A DNA stretch of 36,963 nt from Skeletonema tropicum (Eukaryota; Bacillariophyta; Thalassiosirophyceae; Thalassiosirales; Thalassiosiraceae): NCBI GenBank assembly GCA_037178625.1, contig JAWZXG010000068.1, positions 1-36,963 of the forward strand. The letters are read 5' to 3'. Below, piece after piece: positions 9,643 to 23,621 of the stretch. The notes beneath the pieces are model-generated. The model saw only the letters and a program-made list of their open reading frames with translations. It did no database searches and was not told the origin of the DNA. The position numbers and the translations under genes are program-made. How positions within the stretch are numbered: the first letter of the stretch is position 1; the number at the start of each line of letters is the position of its first letter.

Positions 9643-10159
9643 CGGTGGTCATATTGTTGGTTTTGATAATTTTGACATATGATGTGAAAATCGGGATGGG
9701 AGGCCGAATTTCAAGCCACTGGTCACTTTCTGACCCTGTTTTTGACCGAATCTATCTGTAAAAAGTCCTCCAATCAAGCTGATTATACGCCTAATCGATA
9801 GAGCTTGATTAGAGCTTTCCAAAACGCCACTGATCGTCATGATTGGGCCTCTAGAAGGCAAGATACGGCAAGATAATATTAGATATTCAAATCATGGTGC
9901 ATTTGGATTGAAGCAAGGTCTTGGATGGAGAAGGTGGTACCGGATGCTCGGAACGAGATGTCCGTCTGATGATGACCATCTGCTGCTGCTCTATCTCCGC
10001 TCCCGCCATATCTTGACAGCTTTGTGAGTTGAGGAACACAACACACAACGCAACATGTATGCGCAATGCCTGCATGAAGATCTTCCTCGCCCGGATCGGA
10101 GGAACATTACATACTGCATAATCCATGCCATCACAGCATACCATACCATAGCAATCAAG

Positions 10160-11379
10160 ATGATGATTATGAAGAAGCAGCGAACAGCACGACGACGACG
10201 ACTAAGCACTACCGTCGTGGCGGCGACGACAATTGCTCTTCTCTCAGTTGCCGCCACAATATCTGCATTTGCGCCGCCGCCATTGAGCGAGCGCATCATC
10301 TCTACTGCTACTGTTTCTCTCCAAAGCACCAGTTCTCAAAATCCATCATCATCATCGGACGAGGAGCTCACCATCGAAGGCTACTCACGCTGCCTCTCAC
10401 CACGAGAAGCCAAACGATCCGTCAAGAATGAGTCCCGCCAATACAGTATCATCGATCGCAAGCCCAAGTGGCAAAGACCTCTTTCGTTGGTGTCCAAGGG
10501 AGTGAAGAAAGTGATTACCCAGAAGCCGAAGAAGCCTGGCTCGCTTATTTTGTTGAGGTGTGGGGAATCCAAGTGGACCAAGACTGGGCGGTTCACAGGT
10601 TGGGGTGAGTCTGAGTAGATTATACTTATCATGTATGTGTGCATGAATATATGCATACAATACATGCACATGCATAGAAACTATGTACTAACACTAACAC
10701 GCTCGATCTACAATACCTCCACATCCACATTACACAACATACAGCCGATCCAGACATTATCAAACCAGGAATACTCGAAATGGAACATGCCGCTCGCCTC
10801 CTCCTAAGCGAGGGCTACGAACCAGACATCATCTACACATCACGATTAACCCGCGCCGTCAAAAGTACATGGGCAGTCCTCAACGAACTCAACGCTCCCT
10901 ATTTGCCCGTCTACAAAAGTTGGCGTCTCAATGAACGGAATTATGGAGCATTGACTGGATTGAAAAAGATGGATGCCGCCAAAGAATTGGGTGTGGAGGT
11001 GGTGCAGGCTTGGAGGAATTCGCTCAAGGCTAGGCCACCGCCGATGAAGAAGGATGATACGTATTATCCAGGAAAGGATCGCAGATACGAGGATCTTACG
11101 GAGGAGCAGATTCCCTTGACGGAGAGTTTGATGGATTGTATGGAGAGGGCTAGGCCGCTTTGGGAGTATGGGATTAGAAAGGAGCTTGAAGGGGGAATTG
11201 ATGCTGCTGCCGTGTCAAGAATACACACAACAATCAACTGGATAAGTAAGTATTTGATAACTTTTTGAATGATGATTTGCAATGAGAATGTGTGTTTGTG
11301 TGTGAGAGATAATATTAGAATACAATAATCATTACTATTACTTTCTGCATTCCTTCCAGATTATTCAGCAAATAAATAA
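10160..11379 (+). CDS. Plastid-targeted phosphoglycerate mutase-like protein (unit 4)
   Basis: Exons are 10160-10604, 10745-11245 and 11360-11379, all open, with a translation identical to unit 1. Intron 1 carries an extra A (CATAGAAACTATG), shared with units 5 and 8. The upstream in-frame ATG at 10055 would add 35 residues ahead of the signal peptide and is not preferred. Confidence 0.78.
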
Positions 11380-11645
11380 TAGATGATATCTTCCCTTGTA
11401 GAGCTCGTAGTAAGACAAATAGTGGCTCATTAGAAAGGCCATTCAATGCAGAATGAGCTACACCGCACCCTTTAGAATCATAAAAGCGCCTCTCATTTAC
11501 TAACCCACACTATCGTATTTCCACGAACACCCCCCAAACTCGTTCTCAATTCTCTATCTCGCTCCGATGTATCGTCTCCAGATAGATTCACCTTTTCCTC
11601 CATAACTTTTGATGAAGTGATTGTATGAAGGTGATGAGTAGTGAT

Positions 11646-13006
11646 TTGGAAAGCTCTCGCCACGCTCTATCGAATAGTACTATTGCCAAAGCCAAATATC
11701 GATGTTTTGTCAATCGATTCAACTCGAGAGGGGTCTAGAAAGTCAATCCCAGCGCCAAACTCGCCCCAAAATTTTCAGATTTTCATCAAAATGAACAGAA
11801 TGACCTCCACCGCCATCAATAACAACATTACCACCAATATCATGAACATAATAAGTAATCACAGTTCGGGCAGGGGCCCTGCCCTCACAAAACACACTTC
11901 CCTTAATGCAGCGCCGTCCATGACAATTGTTACGTGCGAGATCTCAAAAAGCGACCACCTTCATCGCGGCAACCTCACAGTACTCACTGCTCGGGCTCCT
12001 GCGGTCGCCCTCGCACAATACAGATGCTGCACTGAGGCGCCGTCAATGATAGGTTGGCACGTCGAGGAGTGTGATCCATGTTAGGTTGGCACGACGTATT
12101 ACTTATCACAGCTCGGGCAAGCCCTCGCTCTCACTGTCATCTTCCACTTGCCTCGACTCCGCTCGGCATGTTGTTGTATTCATGTTCATTATCAATACCC
12201 TCCTCCTCCAACCACAAGCAACAACAACAACTCGCATCCTCCTTCTCCTCCAACATCATCGTCGTCGGCAATCTTAATCTTAGTCGTTGTTGCTTGTGGT
12301 TGGAGGAGGACGATCATTGCCGACGATGATGTTGGAGGAGGAGTACTGTACATACAGTTGCTTGTGGATGGTGGAGGAGATGTTGATTGACATTATTATT
12401 TATCATGCGTCCAACTCCTTCTTCTCATCATCCTTCCTCCTCCAACCACAACCAACATGCAGTATCGATGATGTGGTTGGAGGAGGAAGGATGAGAAGAA
12501 GTAGTGGCTTGTGGTTGGAGTAGTATGTATTATGTATTGTAGTGGTTGGAGGAGGAAGATGACAACATCGTCGTCAGCAACATCTATTACATCGTAGTAC
12601 TATCTATCGCCGAGCGTAGTCGAGGCAAGTTAATGTTGTGATGGTGGATAGTAAGATGGACGATGGACGATGGACGATACCATACCGGAACTAAGTTCAT
12701 GATCTTCGCTCCATTACGTGTCGTTCTTCAGCGAAGCGTTTGAATGCGCTGCACCTGAAGTTCATTGATGAGGCTGATCTAGGAGAAGTGTCTTCAGCGA
12801 AGCGTGCGAGGGCCCTGCCCGAGCACTGTTTTGTCACGTTGATTTAGGTGGTCGCTTTTTTTGGATCTTCGACGTATTGTACCGACTGTCTGGATGAGGC
12901 TGATCGTAAAGAGTGTAATTGCGAGGGCTTGCCCGAGCAGTGTTTATTAATTTTGACGATGGCAATAATGGTACTAATCGATAGAGCTTCAAAGAGAGCT
13001 TTCCAA
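11646..13006. mobile_element. Foldback-like element (unit 4)
   Basis: Consensus-like except at the right end, where CTTCAAAGAGAGCTTT (near 12988) replaces CTTCAAAAGAGCTTT. The interleaved inverted repeats lie at 12201-12340 and the hairpin at 12418-12501. Confidence 0.6.
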
Positions 13007-13523
13007 CGGTGGTCATATTGTTGGTTTTGATAATTTTGACATATGATGTGAAAATCGGGATGGGAGGCCGAATTTCAAGCCACTGGTCACTTTCTGACCC
13101 TGTTTTTGACCGAATCTATCTGTAAAAAGTCCTCCAATCAAGCTGATTATACGCCTAATCGATAGAGCTTGATTAGAGCTTTCCAAAACGCCACTGATCG
13201 TCATGATTGGGCCTCTAGAAGGCAAGATACGGCAAGATAATATTAGATATTCAAATCATGGTGCATTTGGATTGAAGCAAGGTCTTGGATGGAGAAGGTG
13301 GTACCGGATGCTCGGAACGAGATGTCCGTCTGATGATGACCATCTGCTGCTGCTCTATCTCCGCTCCCGCCATATCTTGACAGCTTTGTGAGTTGAGGAA
13401 CACAACACACAACGCAACATGTATGCGCAATGCCTGCATGAAGATCTTCCTCGCCCGGATCGGAGGAACATTACATACTGCATAATCCATGCCATCACAG
13501 CATACCATACCATAGCAATCAAG

Positions 13524-14743
13524 ATGATGATTATGAAGAAGCAGCGAACAGCACGACGACGACGACTAAGCACTACCGTCGTGGCGGCGACGACAATTGC
13601 TCTTCTCTCAGTTGCCGCCACAATATCTGCATTTGCGCCGCCGCCATTGAGCGAGCGCATCATCTCTACTGCTACTGTTTCTCTCCAAAGCACCAGTTCT
13701 CAAAATCCATCATCATCATCGGACGAGGAGCTCACCATCGAAGGCTACTCACGCTGCCTCTCACCACGAGAAGCCAAACGATCCGTCAAGAATGAGTCCC
13801 GCCAATACAGTATCATCGATCGCAAGCCCAAGTGGCAAAGACCTCTTTCGTTGGTGTCCAAGGGAGTGAAGAAAGTGATTACCCAGAAGCCGAAGAAGCC
13901 TGGCTCGCTTATTTTGTTGAGGTGTGGGGAATCCAAGTGGACCAAGACTGGGCGGTTCACAGGTTGGGGTGAGTCTGAGTAGATTATACTTATCATGTAT
14001 GTGTGCATGAATATATGCATACAATACATGCACATGCATAGAAACTATGTACTAACACTAACACGCTCGATCTACAATACCTCCACATCCACATTACACA
14101 ACATACAGCCGATCCAGACATTATCAAACCAGGAATACTCGAAATGGAACATGCCGCTCGCCTCCTCCTAAGCGAGGGCTACGAACCAGACATCATCTAC
14201 ACATCACGATTAACCCGCGCCGTCAAAAGTACATGGGCAGTCCTCAACGAACTCAACGCTCCCTATTTGCCCGTCTACAAAAGTTGGCGTCTCAATGAAC
14301 GGAATTATGGAGCATTGACTGGATTGAAAAAGATGGATGCCGCCAAAGAATTGGGTGTGGAGGTGGTGCAGGCTTGGAGGAATTCGCTCAAGGCTAGGCC
14401 ACCGCCGATGAAGAAGGATGATACGTATTATCCAGGAAAGGATCGCAGATACGAGGATCTTACGGAGGAGCAGATTCCCTTGACGGAGAGTTTGATGGAT
14501 TGTATGGAGAGGGCTAGGCCGCTTTGGGAGTATGGGATTAGAAAGGAGCTTGAAGGGGGAATTGATGCTGCTGCCGTGTCAAGAATACACACAACAATCA
14601 ACTGGATAAGTAAGTATTTGATAACTTTTTGAATGATGATTTGCAATGAGAATGTGTGTTTGTGTGTGAGAGATAATATTAGAATACAATAATCATTACT
14701 ATTACTTTCTGCATTCCTTCCAGATTATTCAGCAAATAAATAA
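13524..14743 (+). CDS. Plastid-targeted phosphoglycerate mutase-like protein (unit 5)
   Basis: Exons are 13524-13968, 14109-14609 and 14724-14743, open throughout, with the same protein as unit 1, including Cys at the catalytic His position. Intron 1 has the extra A seen in units 4 and 8. Confidence 0.78.
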
Positions 14744-15009
14744 TAGATGATATCTTCCCTTGTAGAGCTCGTAGTAAGACAAATAGTGGCTCATTAGAAA
14801 GGCCATTCAATGCAGAATGAGCTACACCGCACCCTTTAGAATCATAAAAGCGCCTCTCATTTACTAACCCACACTATCGTATTTCCACGAACACCCCCCA
14901 AACTCGTTCTCAATTCTCTATCTCGCTCCGATGTATCGTCTCCAGATAGATTCACCTTTTCCTCCATAACTTTTGATGAAGTGATTGTATGAAGGTGATG
15001 AGTAGTGAT

Positions 15010-16369
15010 TTGGAAAGCTCTCGCCACGCTCTATCGAATAGTACTATTGCCAAAGCCAAATATCGATGTTTTGTCAATCGATTCAACTCGAGAGGGGTCT
15101 AGAAAGTCAATCCCAGCGCCAAACTCGCCCCAAAATTTTCAGATTTTCATCAAAATGAACAGAATGACCTCCACCGCCATCAATAACAACATTACCACCA
15201 ATATCATGAACATAATAAGTAATCACAGTTCGGGCAGGGGCCCTGCCCTCACAAAACACACTTCCCTTAATGCAGCGCCGTCCATGACAATTGTTACGTG
15301 CGAGATCTCAAAAAGCGACCACCTTCATCGCGGCAACCTCACAGTACTCACTGCTCGGGCTCCTGCGGTCGCCCTCGCACAATACAGATGCTGCACTGAG
15401 GCGCCGTCAATGATAGGTTGGCACGTCGAGGAGTGTGATCCATGTTAGGTTGGCACGACGTATTACTTATCACAGCTCGGGCAAGCCCTCGCTCTCACTG
15501 TCATCTTCCACTTGCCTCGACTCCGCTCGGCATGTTGTTGTATTCATGTTCATTATCAATACCCTCCTCCTCCAACCACAAGCAACAACAACAACTCGCA
15601 TCCTCCTTCTCCTCCAACATCATCGTCGTCGGCAATCTTAATCTTAGTCGTTGTTGCTTGTGGTTGGAGGAGGACGATCATTGCCGACGATGATGTTGGA
15701 GGAGGAGTACTGTACATACAGTTGCTTGTGGATGGTGGAGGAGATGTTGATTGACATTATTATTTATCATGCGTCCAACTCCTTCTTCTCATCATCCTTC
15801 CTCCTCCAACCACAACCAACATGCAGTATCGATGATGTGGTTGGAGGAGGAAGGATGAGAAGAAGTAGTGGCTTGTGGTTGGAGTAGTATGTATTATGTA
15901 TTGTAGTGGTTGGAGGAGGAAGATGACAACATCGTCGTCAGCAACATCTATTACATCGTAGTACTATCTATCGCCGAGCGTAGTCGAGGCAAGTTAATGT
16001 TGTGATGGTGGATAGTAAGATGGACGATGGACGATGGACGATACCATACCGGAACTAAGTTCATGATCTTCGCTCCATTACGTGTCGTTCTTCAGCGAAG
16101 CGTTTGAATGCGCTGCACCTGAAGTTCATTGATGAGGCTGATCTAGGAGAAGTGTCTTCAGCGAAGCGTGCGAGGGCCCTGCCCGAGCACTGTTTTGTCA
16201 CGTTGATTTAGGTGGTCGCTTTTTTTGGATCTTCGACGTATTGTACCGACTGTCTGGATGAGGCTGATCGTAAAGAGTGTAATTGCGAGGGCTTGCCCGA
16301 GCAGTGTTTATTAATTTTGACGATGGCAATAATGGTACTAATCGATAGAGCTTCAAAAGAGCTTTCCAA
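15010..16369. mobile_element. Foldback-like element (unit 5)
   Basis: Consensus-like. The interleaved inverted repeats lie at 15565-15704 and the hairpin at 15782-15865. Confidence 0.6.
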
Positions 16370-16886
16370 CGGTGGTCATATTGTTGGTTTTGATAATTTT
16401 GACATATGATGTGAAAATCGGGATGGGAGGCCGAATTTCAAGCCACTGGTCACTTTCTGACCCTGTTTTTGACCGAATCTATCTGTAAAAAGTCCTCCAA
16501 TCAAGCTGATTATACGCCTAATCGATAGAGCTTGATTAGAGCTTTCCAAAACGCCACTGATCGTCATGATTGGGCCTCTAGAAGGCAAGATACGGCAAGA
16601 TAATATTAGATATTCAAATCATGGTGCATTTGGATTGAAGCAAGGTCTTGGATGGAGAAGGTGGTACCGGATGCTCGGAACGAGATGTCCGTCTGATGAT
16701 GACCATCTGCTGCTGCTCTATCTCCGCTCCCGCCATATCTTGACAGCTTTGTGAGTTGAGGAACACAACACACAACGCAACATGTATGCGCAATGCCTGC
16801 ATGAAGATCTTCCTCGCCCGGATCGGAGGAACATTACATACTGCATAATCCATGCCATCACAGCATACCATACCATAGCAATCAAG

Positions 16887-18105
16887 ATGATGATTATGAA
16901 GAAGCAGCGAACAGCACGACGACGACGACTAAGCACTACCGTCGTGGCGGCGACGACAATTGCTCTTCTCTCAGTTGCCGCCACAATATCTGCATTTGCG
17001 CCGCCGCCATTGAGCGAGCGCATCATCTCTACTGCTACTGTTTCTCTCCAAAGCACCAGTTCTCAAAATCCATCATCATCATCGGACGAGGAGCTCACCA
17101 TCGAAGGCTACTCACGCTGCCTCTCACCACGAGAAGCCAAACGATCCGTCAAGAATGAGTCCCGCCAATACAGTATCATCGATCGCAAGCCCAAGTGGCA
17201 AAGACCTCTTTCGTTGGTGTCCAAGGGAGTGAAGAAAGTGATTACCCAGAAGCCGAAGAAGCCTGGCTCGCTTATTTTGTTGAGGTGTGGGGAATCCAAG
17301 TGGACCAAGACTGGGCGGTTCACAGGTTGGGGTGAGTCTGAGTAGATTATACTTATCATGTATGTGTGCATGAATATATGCATACAATACATGCACATGC
17401 ATAGAACTATGTACTAACACTAACACGCTCGATCTACAATACCTCCACATCCACATTACACAACATACAGCCGATCCAGACATTATCAAACCAGGAATAC
17501 TCGAAATGGAACATGCCGCTCGCCTCCTCCTAAGCGAGGGCTACGAACCAGACATCATCTACACATCACGATTAACCCGCGCCGTCAAAAGTACATGGGC
17601 AGTCCTCAACGAACTCAACGCTCCCTATTTGCCCGTCTACAAAAGTTGGCGTCTCAATGAACGGAATTATGGAGCATTGACTGGATTGAAAAAGATGGAT
17701 GCCGCCAAAGAATTGGGTGTGGAGGTGGTGCAGGCTTGGAGGAATTCGCTCAAGGCTAGGCCACCGCCGATGAAGAAGGATGATACGTATTATCCAGGAA
17801 AGGATCGCAGATACGAGGATCTTACGGAGGAGCAGATTCCCTTGACGGAGAGTTTGATGGATTGTATGGAGAGGGCTAGGCCGCTTTGGGAGTATGGGAT
17901 TAGAAAGGAGCTTGAAGGGGGAATTGATGCTGCTGCCGTGTCAAGAATACACACAACAATCAACTGGATAAGTAAGTATTTGATAACTTTTTGAATGATG
18001 ATTTGCAATGAGAATGTGTGTTTGTGTGTGAGAGATAATATTAGAATACAATAATCATTACTATTACTTTCTGCATTCCTTCCAGATTATTCAGCAAATA
18101 AATAA
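16887..18105 (+). CDS. Plastid-targeted phosphoglycerate mutase-like protein (unit 6)
   Basis: Exons are 16887-17331, 17471-17971 and 18086-18105, open, with the same protein as unit 1. Intron 1 is the common 139-bp form. Confidence 0.78.
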
Positions 18106-18371
18106 TAGATGATATCTTCCCTTGTAGAGCTCGTAGTAAGACAAATAGTGGCTCATTAGAAAGGCCATTCAATGCAGAATGAGCTACACCGCACCCTTTA
18201 GAATCATAAAAGCGCCTCTCATTTACTAACCCACACTATCGTATTTCCACGAACACCCCCCAAACTCGTTCTCAATTCTCTATCTCGCTCCGATGTATCG
18301 TCTCCAGATAGATTCACCTTTTCCTCCATAACTTTTGATGAAGTGATTGTATGAAGGTGATGAGTAGTGAT

Positions 18372-19730
18372 TTGGAAAGCTCTCGCCACGCTCTATCGAA
18401 TAGTACTATTGCCAAAGCCAAATATCGATGTTTTGTCAATCGATTCAACTCGAGAGGGGTCTAGAAAGTCAATCCCAGCGCCAAACTCGCCCCAAAATTT
18501 TCAGATTTTCATCAAAATGAACAGAATGACCTCCACCGCCATCAATAACAACATTACCACCAATATCATGAACATAATAAGTAATCACAGTTCGGGCAGG
18601 GGCCCTGCCCTCACAAAACACACTTCCTTAATGCAGCGCCGTCCATGACAATTGTTACGTGCGAGATCTCAAAAAGCGACCACCTTCATCGCGGCAACCT
18701 CACAGTACTCACTGCTCGGGCTCCTGCGGTCGCCCTCGCACAATACAGATGCTGCACTGAGGCGCCGTCAATGATAGGTTGGCACGTCGAGGAGTGTGAT
18801 CCATGTTAGGTTGGCACGACGTATTACTTATCACAGCTCGGGCAAGCCCTCGCTCTCACTGTCATCTTCCACTTGCCTCGACTCCGCTCGGCATGTTGTT
18901 GTATTCATGTTCATTATCAATACCCTCCTCCTCCAACCACAAGCAACAACAACAACTCGCATCCTCCTTCTCCTCCAACATCATCGTCGTCGGCAATCTT
19001 AATCTTAGTCGTTGTTGCTTGTGGTTGGAGGAGGACGATCATTGCCGACGATGATGTTGGAGGAGGAGTACTGTACATACAGTTGCTTGTGGATGGTGGA
19101 GGAGATGTTGATTGACATTATTATTTATCATGCGTCCAACTCCTTCTTCTCATCATCCTTCCTCCTCCAACCACAACCAACATGCAGTATCGATGATGTG
19201 GTTGGAGGAGGAAGGATGAGAAGAAGTAGTGGCTTGTGGTTGGAGTAGTATGTATTATGTATTGTAGTGGTTGGAGGAGGAAGATGACAACATCGTCGTC
19301 AGCAACATCTATTACATCGTAGTACTATCTATCGCCGAGCGTAGTCGAGGCAAGTTAATGTTGTGATGGTGGATAGTAAGATGGACGATGGACGATGGAC
19401 GATACCATACCGGAACTAAGTTCATGATCTTCGCTCCATTACGTGTCGTTCTTCAGCGAAGCGTTTGAATGCGCTGCACCTGAAGTTCATTGATGAGGCT
19501 GATCTAGGAGAAGTGTCTTCAGCGAAGCGTGCGAGGGCCCTGCCCGAGCACTGTTTTGTCACGTTGATTTAGGTGGTCGCTTTTTTTGGATCTTCGACGT
19601 ATTGTACCGACTGTCTGGATGAGGCTGATCGTAAAGAGTGTAATTGCGAGGGCTTGCCCGAGCAGTGTTTATTAATTTTGACGATGGCAATAATGGTACT
19701 AATCGATAGAGCTTCAAAAGAGCTTTCCAA
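18372..19730. mobile_element. Foldback-like element (unit 6)
   Basis: Carries CTTCCTTA (one C fewer) near 18624, shared with units 2 and 9. The interleaved inverted repeats lie at 18926-19065 and the hairpin at 19143-19226. Confidence 0.6.
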
Positions 19731-20247
19731 CGGTGGTCATATTGTTGGTTTTGATAATTTTGACATATGATGTGAAAATCGGGATGGGAGGCCGAATTTC
19801 AAGCCACTGGTCACTTTCTGACCCTGTTTTTGACCGAATCTATCTGTAAAAAGTCCTCCAATCAAGCTGATTATACGCCTAATCGATAGAGCTTGATTAG
19901 AGCTTTCCAAAACGCCACTGATCGTCATGATTGGGCCTCTAGAAGGCAAGATACGGCAAGATAATATTAGATATTCAAATCATGGTGCATTTGGATTGAA
20001 GCAAGGTCTTGGATGGAGAAGGTGGTACCGGATGCTCGGAACGAGATGTCCGTCTGATGATGACCATCTGCTGCTGCTCTATCTCCGCTCCCGCCATATC
20101 TTGACAGCTTTGTGAGTTGAGGAACACAACACACAACGCAACATGTATGCGCAATGCCTGCATGAAGATCTTCCTCGCCCGGATCGGAGGAACATTACAT
20201 ACTGCATAATCCATGCCATCACAGCATACCATACCATAGCAATCAAG

Positions 20248-21466
20248 ATGATGATTATGAAGAAGCAGCGAACAGCACGACGACGACGACTAAGCACTAC
20301 CGTCGTGGCGGCGACGACAATTGCTCTTCTCTCAGTTGCCGCCACAATATCTGCATTTGCGCCGCCGCCATTGAGCGAGCGCATCATCTCTACTGCTACT
20401 GTTTCTCTCCAAAGCACCAGTTCTCAAAATCCATCATCATCATCGGACGAGGAGCTCACCATCGAAGGCTACTCACGCTGCCTCTCACCACGAGAAGCCA
20501 AACGATCCGTCAAGAATGAGTCCCGCCAATACAGTATCATCGATCGCAAGCCCAAGTGGCAAAGACCTCTTTCGTTGGTGTCCAAGGGAGTGAAGAAAGT
20601 GATTACCCAGAAGCCGAAGAAGCCTGGCTCGCTTATTTTGTTGAGGTGTGGGGAATCCAAGTGGACCAAGACTGGGCGGTTCACAGGTTGGGGTGAGTCT
20701 GAGTAGATTATACTTATCATGTATGTGTGCATGAATATATGCATACAATACATGCACATGCATAGAACTATGTACTAACACTAACACGCTCGATCTACAA
20801 TACCTCCACATCCACATTACACAACATACAGCCGATCCAGACATTATCAAACAGGAATACTCGAAATGGAACATGCCGCTCGCCTCCTCCTAAGCGAGGG
20901 CTACGAACCAGACATCATCTACACATCACGATTAACCCGCGCCGTCAAAAGTACATGGGCAGTCCTCAACGAACTCAACGCTCCCTATTTGCCCGTCTAC
21001 AAAAGTTGGCGTCTCAATGAACGGAATTATGGAGCATTGACTGGATTGAAAAAAGATGGATGCCGCCAAAGAATTGGGTGTGGAGGTGGTGCAGGCTTGG
21101 AGGAATTCGCTCAAGGCTAGGCCACCGCCGATGAAGAAGGATGATACGTATTATCCAGGAAAGGATCGCAGATACGAGGATCTTACGGAGGAGCAGATTC
21201 CCTTGACGGAGAGTTTGATGGATTGTATGGAGAGGGCTAGGCCGCTTTGGGAGTATGGGATTAGAAAGGAGCTTGAAGGGGGAATTGATGCTGCTGCCGT
21301 GTCAAGAATACACACAACAATCAACTGGATAAGTAAGTATTTGATAACTTTTTGAATGATGATTTGCAATGAGAATGTGTGTTTGTGTGTGAGAGATAAT
21401 ATTAGAATACAATAATCATTACTATTACTTTCTGCATTCCTTCCAGATTATTCAGCAAATAAATAA
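20248..21466 (+). pseudogene. Mutase-like gene, two indels in exon 2 (unit 7)
   Basis: Exon equivalents are 20248-20692, 20832-21332 and 21447-21466. Exon 1 is intact. Near 20852 one C is lost (ATCAAACAGG against ATCAAACCAGG), and near 21050 an A is gained (TTGAAAAAAGATGG). The two would restore frame relative to each other, but the shifted stretch meets a stop (TAA near 20890), so the protein ends shortly after the R-C-G and GRFTGW segments. Confidence 0.72.
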
Positions 21467-21731
21467 TAGATGATATCTTCCCTTGTAGAGCTCGTAGTAA
21501 GACAAATAGTGGCTCATTAGAAAGGCCATTCAATGCAGAATGAGCTACACCGCACCTTTAGAATCATAAAAGCGCCTCTCATTTACTAACCCACACTATC
21601 GTATTTCCACGAACACCCCCCAAACTCGTTCTCAATTCTCTATCTCGCTCCGATGTATCGTCTCCAGATAGATTCACCTTTTCCTCCATAACTTTTGATG
21701 AAGTGATTGTATGAAGGTGATGAGTAGTGAT

Positions 21732-23100
21732 TTGGAAAGCTCTCGCCACGCTCTATCGAATAGTACTATGCCAAAGCCAAAGCCAAATATCGATGTTTTG
21801 TCAATCGATTCAACTCGAGAGGGGTCTAGAAAGTCAATCCCAGCGCCAAACTCGCCCCAAAATTTTCAGATTTTCATCAAAATGAACAGAATGACCTCCA
21901 CCGCCATCAATAACAACATTACCACCAATATCATGAACATAATAAGTAATCACAGTTCGGGCAGGGGCCCTGCCCTCACAAAACACTTCCCTTAATGCAG
22001 CGCCGTCCATGACAATTGTTACGTGCGAGATCTCAAAAAGCGACCACCTTCATCGCGGCAACCTCACAGTACTCACTGCTCGGGCTCCTGCGGTCGCCCT
22101 CGCACAATACAGATGCTGCACTGAGGCGCCGTCAATGATAGGTTGGCACGTCGAGGAGTGTGATCCATGTTAGGTTGGCACGACGTATTACTTATCACAG
22201 CTCGGGCAAGCCCTCGCTCTCACTGTCATCTTCCACTTGCCTCGACTCCGCTCGGCATGTTGTTGTATTCATGTTCATTATCAATACCCTCCTCCTCCAA
22301 CCACAAGCAACAACAACAACTCGCATCCTCCTTCTCCTCCAACATCATCGTCGTCGGCAATCTTAATCTTAGTCGTTGTTGCCTTGTGGTTGGAGGAGGA
22401 ACGATCATTGCCGACGATGATGTTGGAGGAGGAGAGTACTGTACATACAGTTGCTTGTGGATGGTGGAGGAGATGTTGATTGACATTATTATTTATCATG
22501 CGTCCAACTCCTTCTTCTCATTCATCCTTCCTCCTCCAACCACAACCAACATGCAGTATCGATGATGTGGTTGGAGGAGGAAGGATGAGAAGAAGTAGTG
22601 GCTTGTGGTTGGAGTAGTATGTATTATGTATTGTAGTGGTTGGAGGAGGAAGATGACAACATCGTCGTCAGCAACATCTATTACATCGTAGTACTATCTA
22701 TCGCCGAGCGTAGTCGAGGCAAGTTAATGTTGTGATGGTGGATAGTAAGATGGACGATGGACGATGGACGATACCATACCGGAACTAAGTTCATGATCCT
22801 TCGCTCCATTACGTGTCGTTCTTCAGCGAAGCGTTTGAATGCGCTGCACCTGAAGTTCATTGATGAGGCTGATCTAGGAGAAGTGTCTTCAGCGAAGCGT
22901 GCGAGGGCCCTGCCCGAGCACTGTTTTGTCACGTTGATTTAGGTGGTCGCTTTTTTTGGATCTTCGACGTATTGTACCGACTGTCTGGATGAGGCTGATC
23001 GTAAAGAGTGTAATTGCGAGGGCTTGCCCGAGCAGTGTTTATTAATTTTGACGATGGCAATAATGGTACTAATCGATAGAGCTTCAAAAGAGCTTTCCAA
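21732..23100. mobile_element. Foldback-like element (unit 7)
   Basis: The most indel-rich copy of the element. AAAGCC is duplicated near 21773 and CA is lost near 21981. Single-base gains lie near 22383, 22401 and 22521, with a 2-base gain near 22435. The interleaved inverted repeats lie at 22290-22431 and the hairpin at 22511-22595; both remain recognisable, with bulges. Confidence 0.58.
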
Positions 23101-23621
23101 CGGTGGTCATATTGTTGGTTTTGATAATTTTGACATATGATGTGAAAATCGGGATGGGAGGCCGAATTTCAAGCCACTGGTCACTTTCTGACCCTGTTTT
23201 TGACCGAATCTATCTGTAAAAAGTCCTTCCAATCAAGCTGATTATACGCCTAATCGATAGAGCTTGATTAGAGCTTTCCAAAACGCCACTGATCGTCATG
23301 ATTGGGCCTCTAGAAGGCAAGATACGGCAAGATAATATTAGATATTCAAATCATGGTGCATTTGGATTGAAGCAAGGTCTTGGATGGAGAAGGTGGTACC
23401 GGATGCTCGGAACGAGATGTCCGTCTGATGATGACCATCTGCTGCTGCTCTATCTCCGCTCCCGCCATATCTTGACAGCTTTGTTGTGAGTTGAGGAACA
23501 CAACACACAACGCAACATGTATGCGCAATGCCTGCATGAAGATCTTCCTCGCCCGGATCGGAGGAACATTACATACTGCATAATCCATGCCATCACAGCA
23601 TACCATACCATAGCAATCAAG

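Noticed and set aside
10055..10160. 35-codon N-terminal extension from an upstream in-frame ATG
   Set aside because: It would place the hydrophobic signal peptide about 50 residues in, which is inconsistent with targeting. The M-M-I-M start fits a signal peptide directly.
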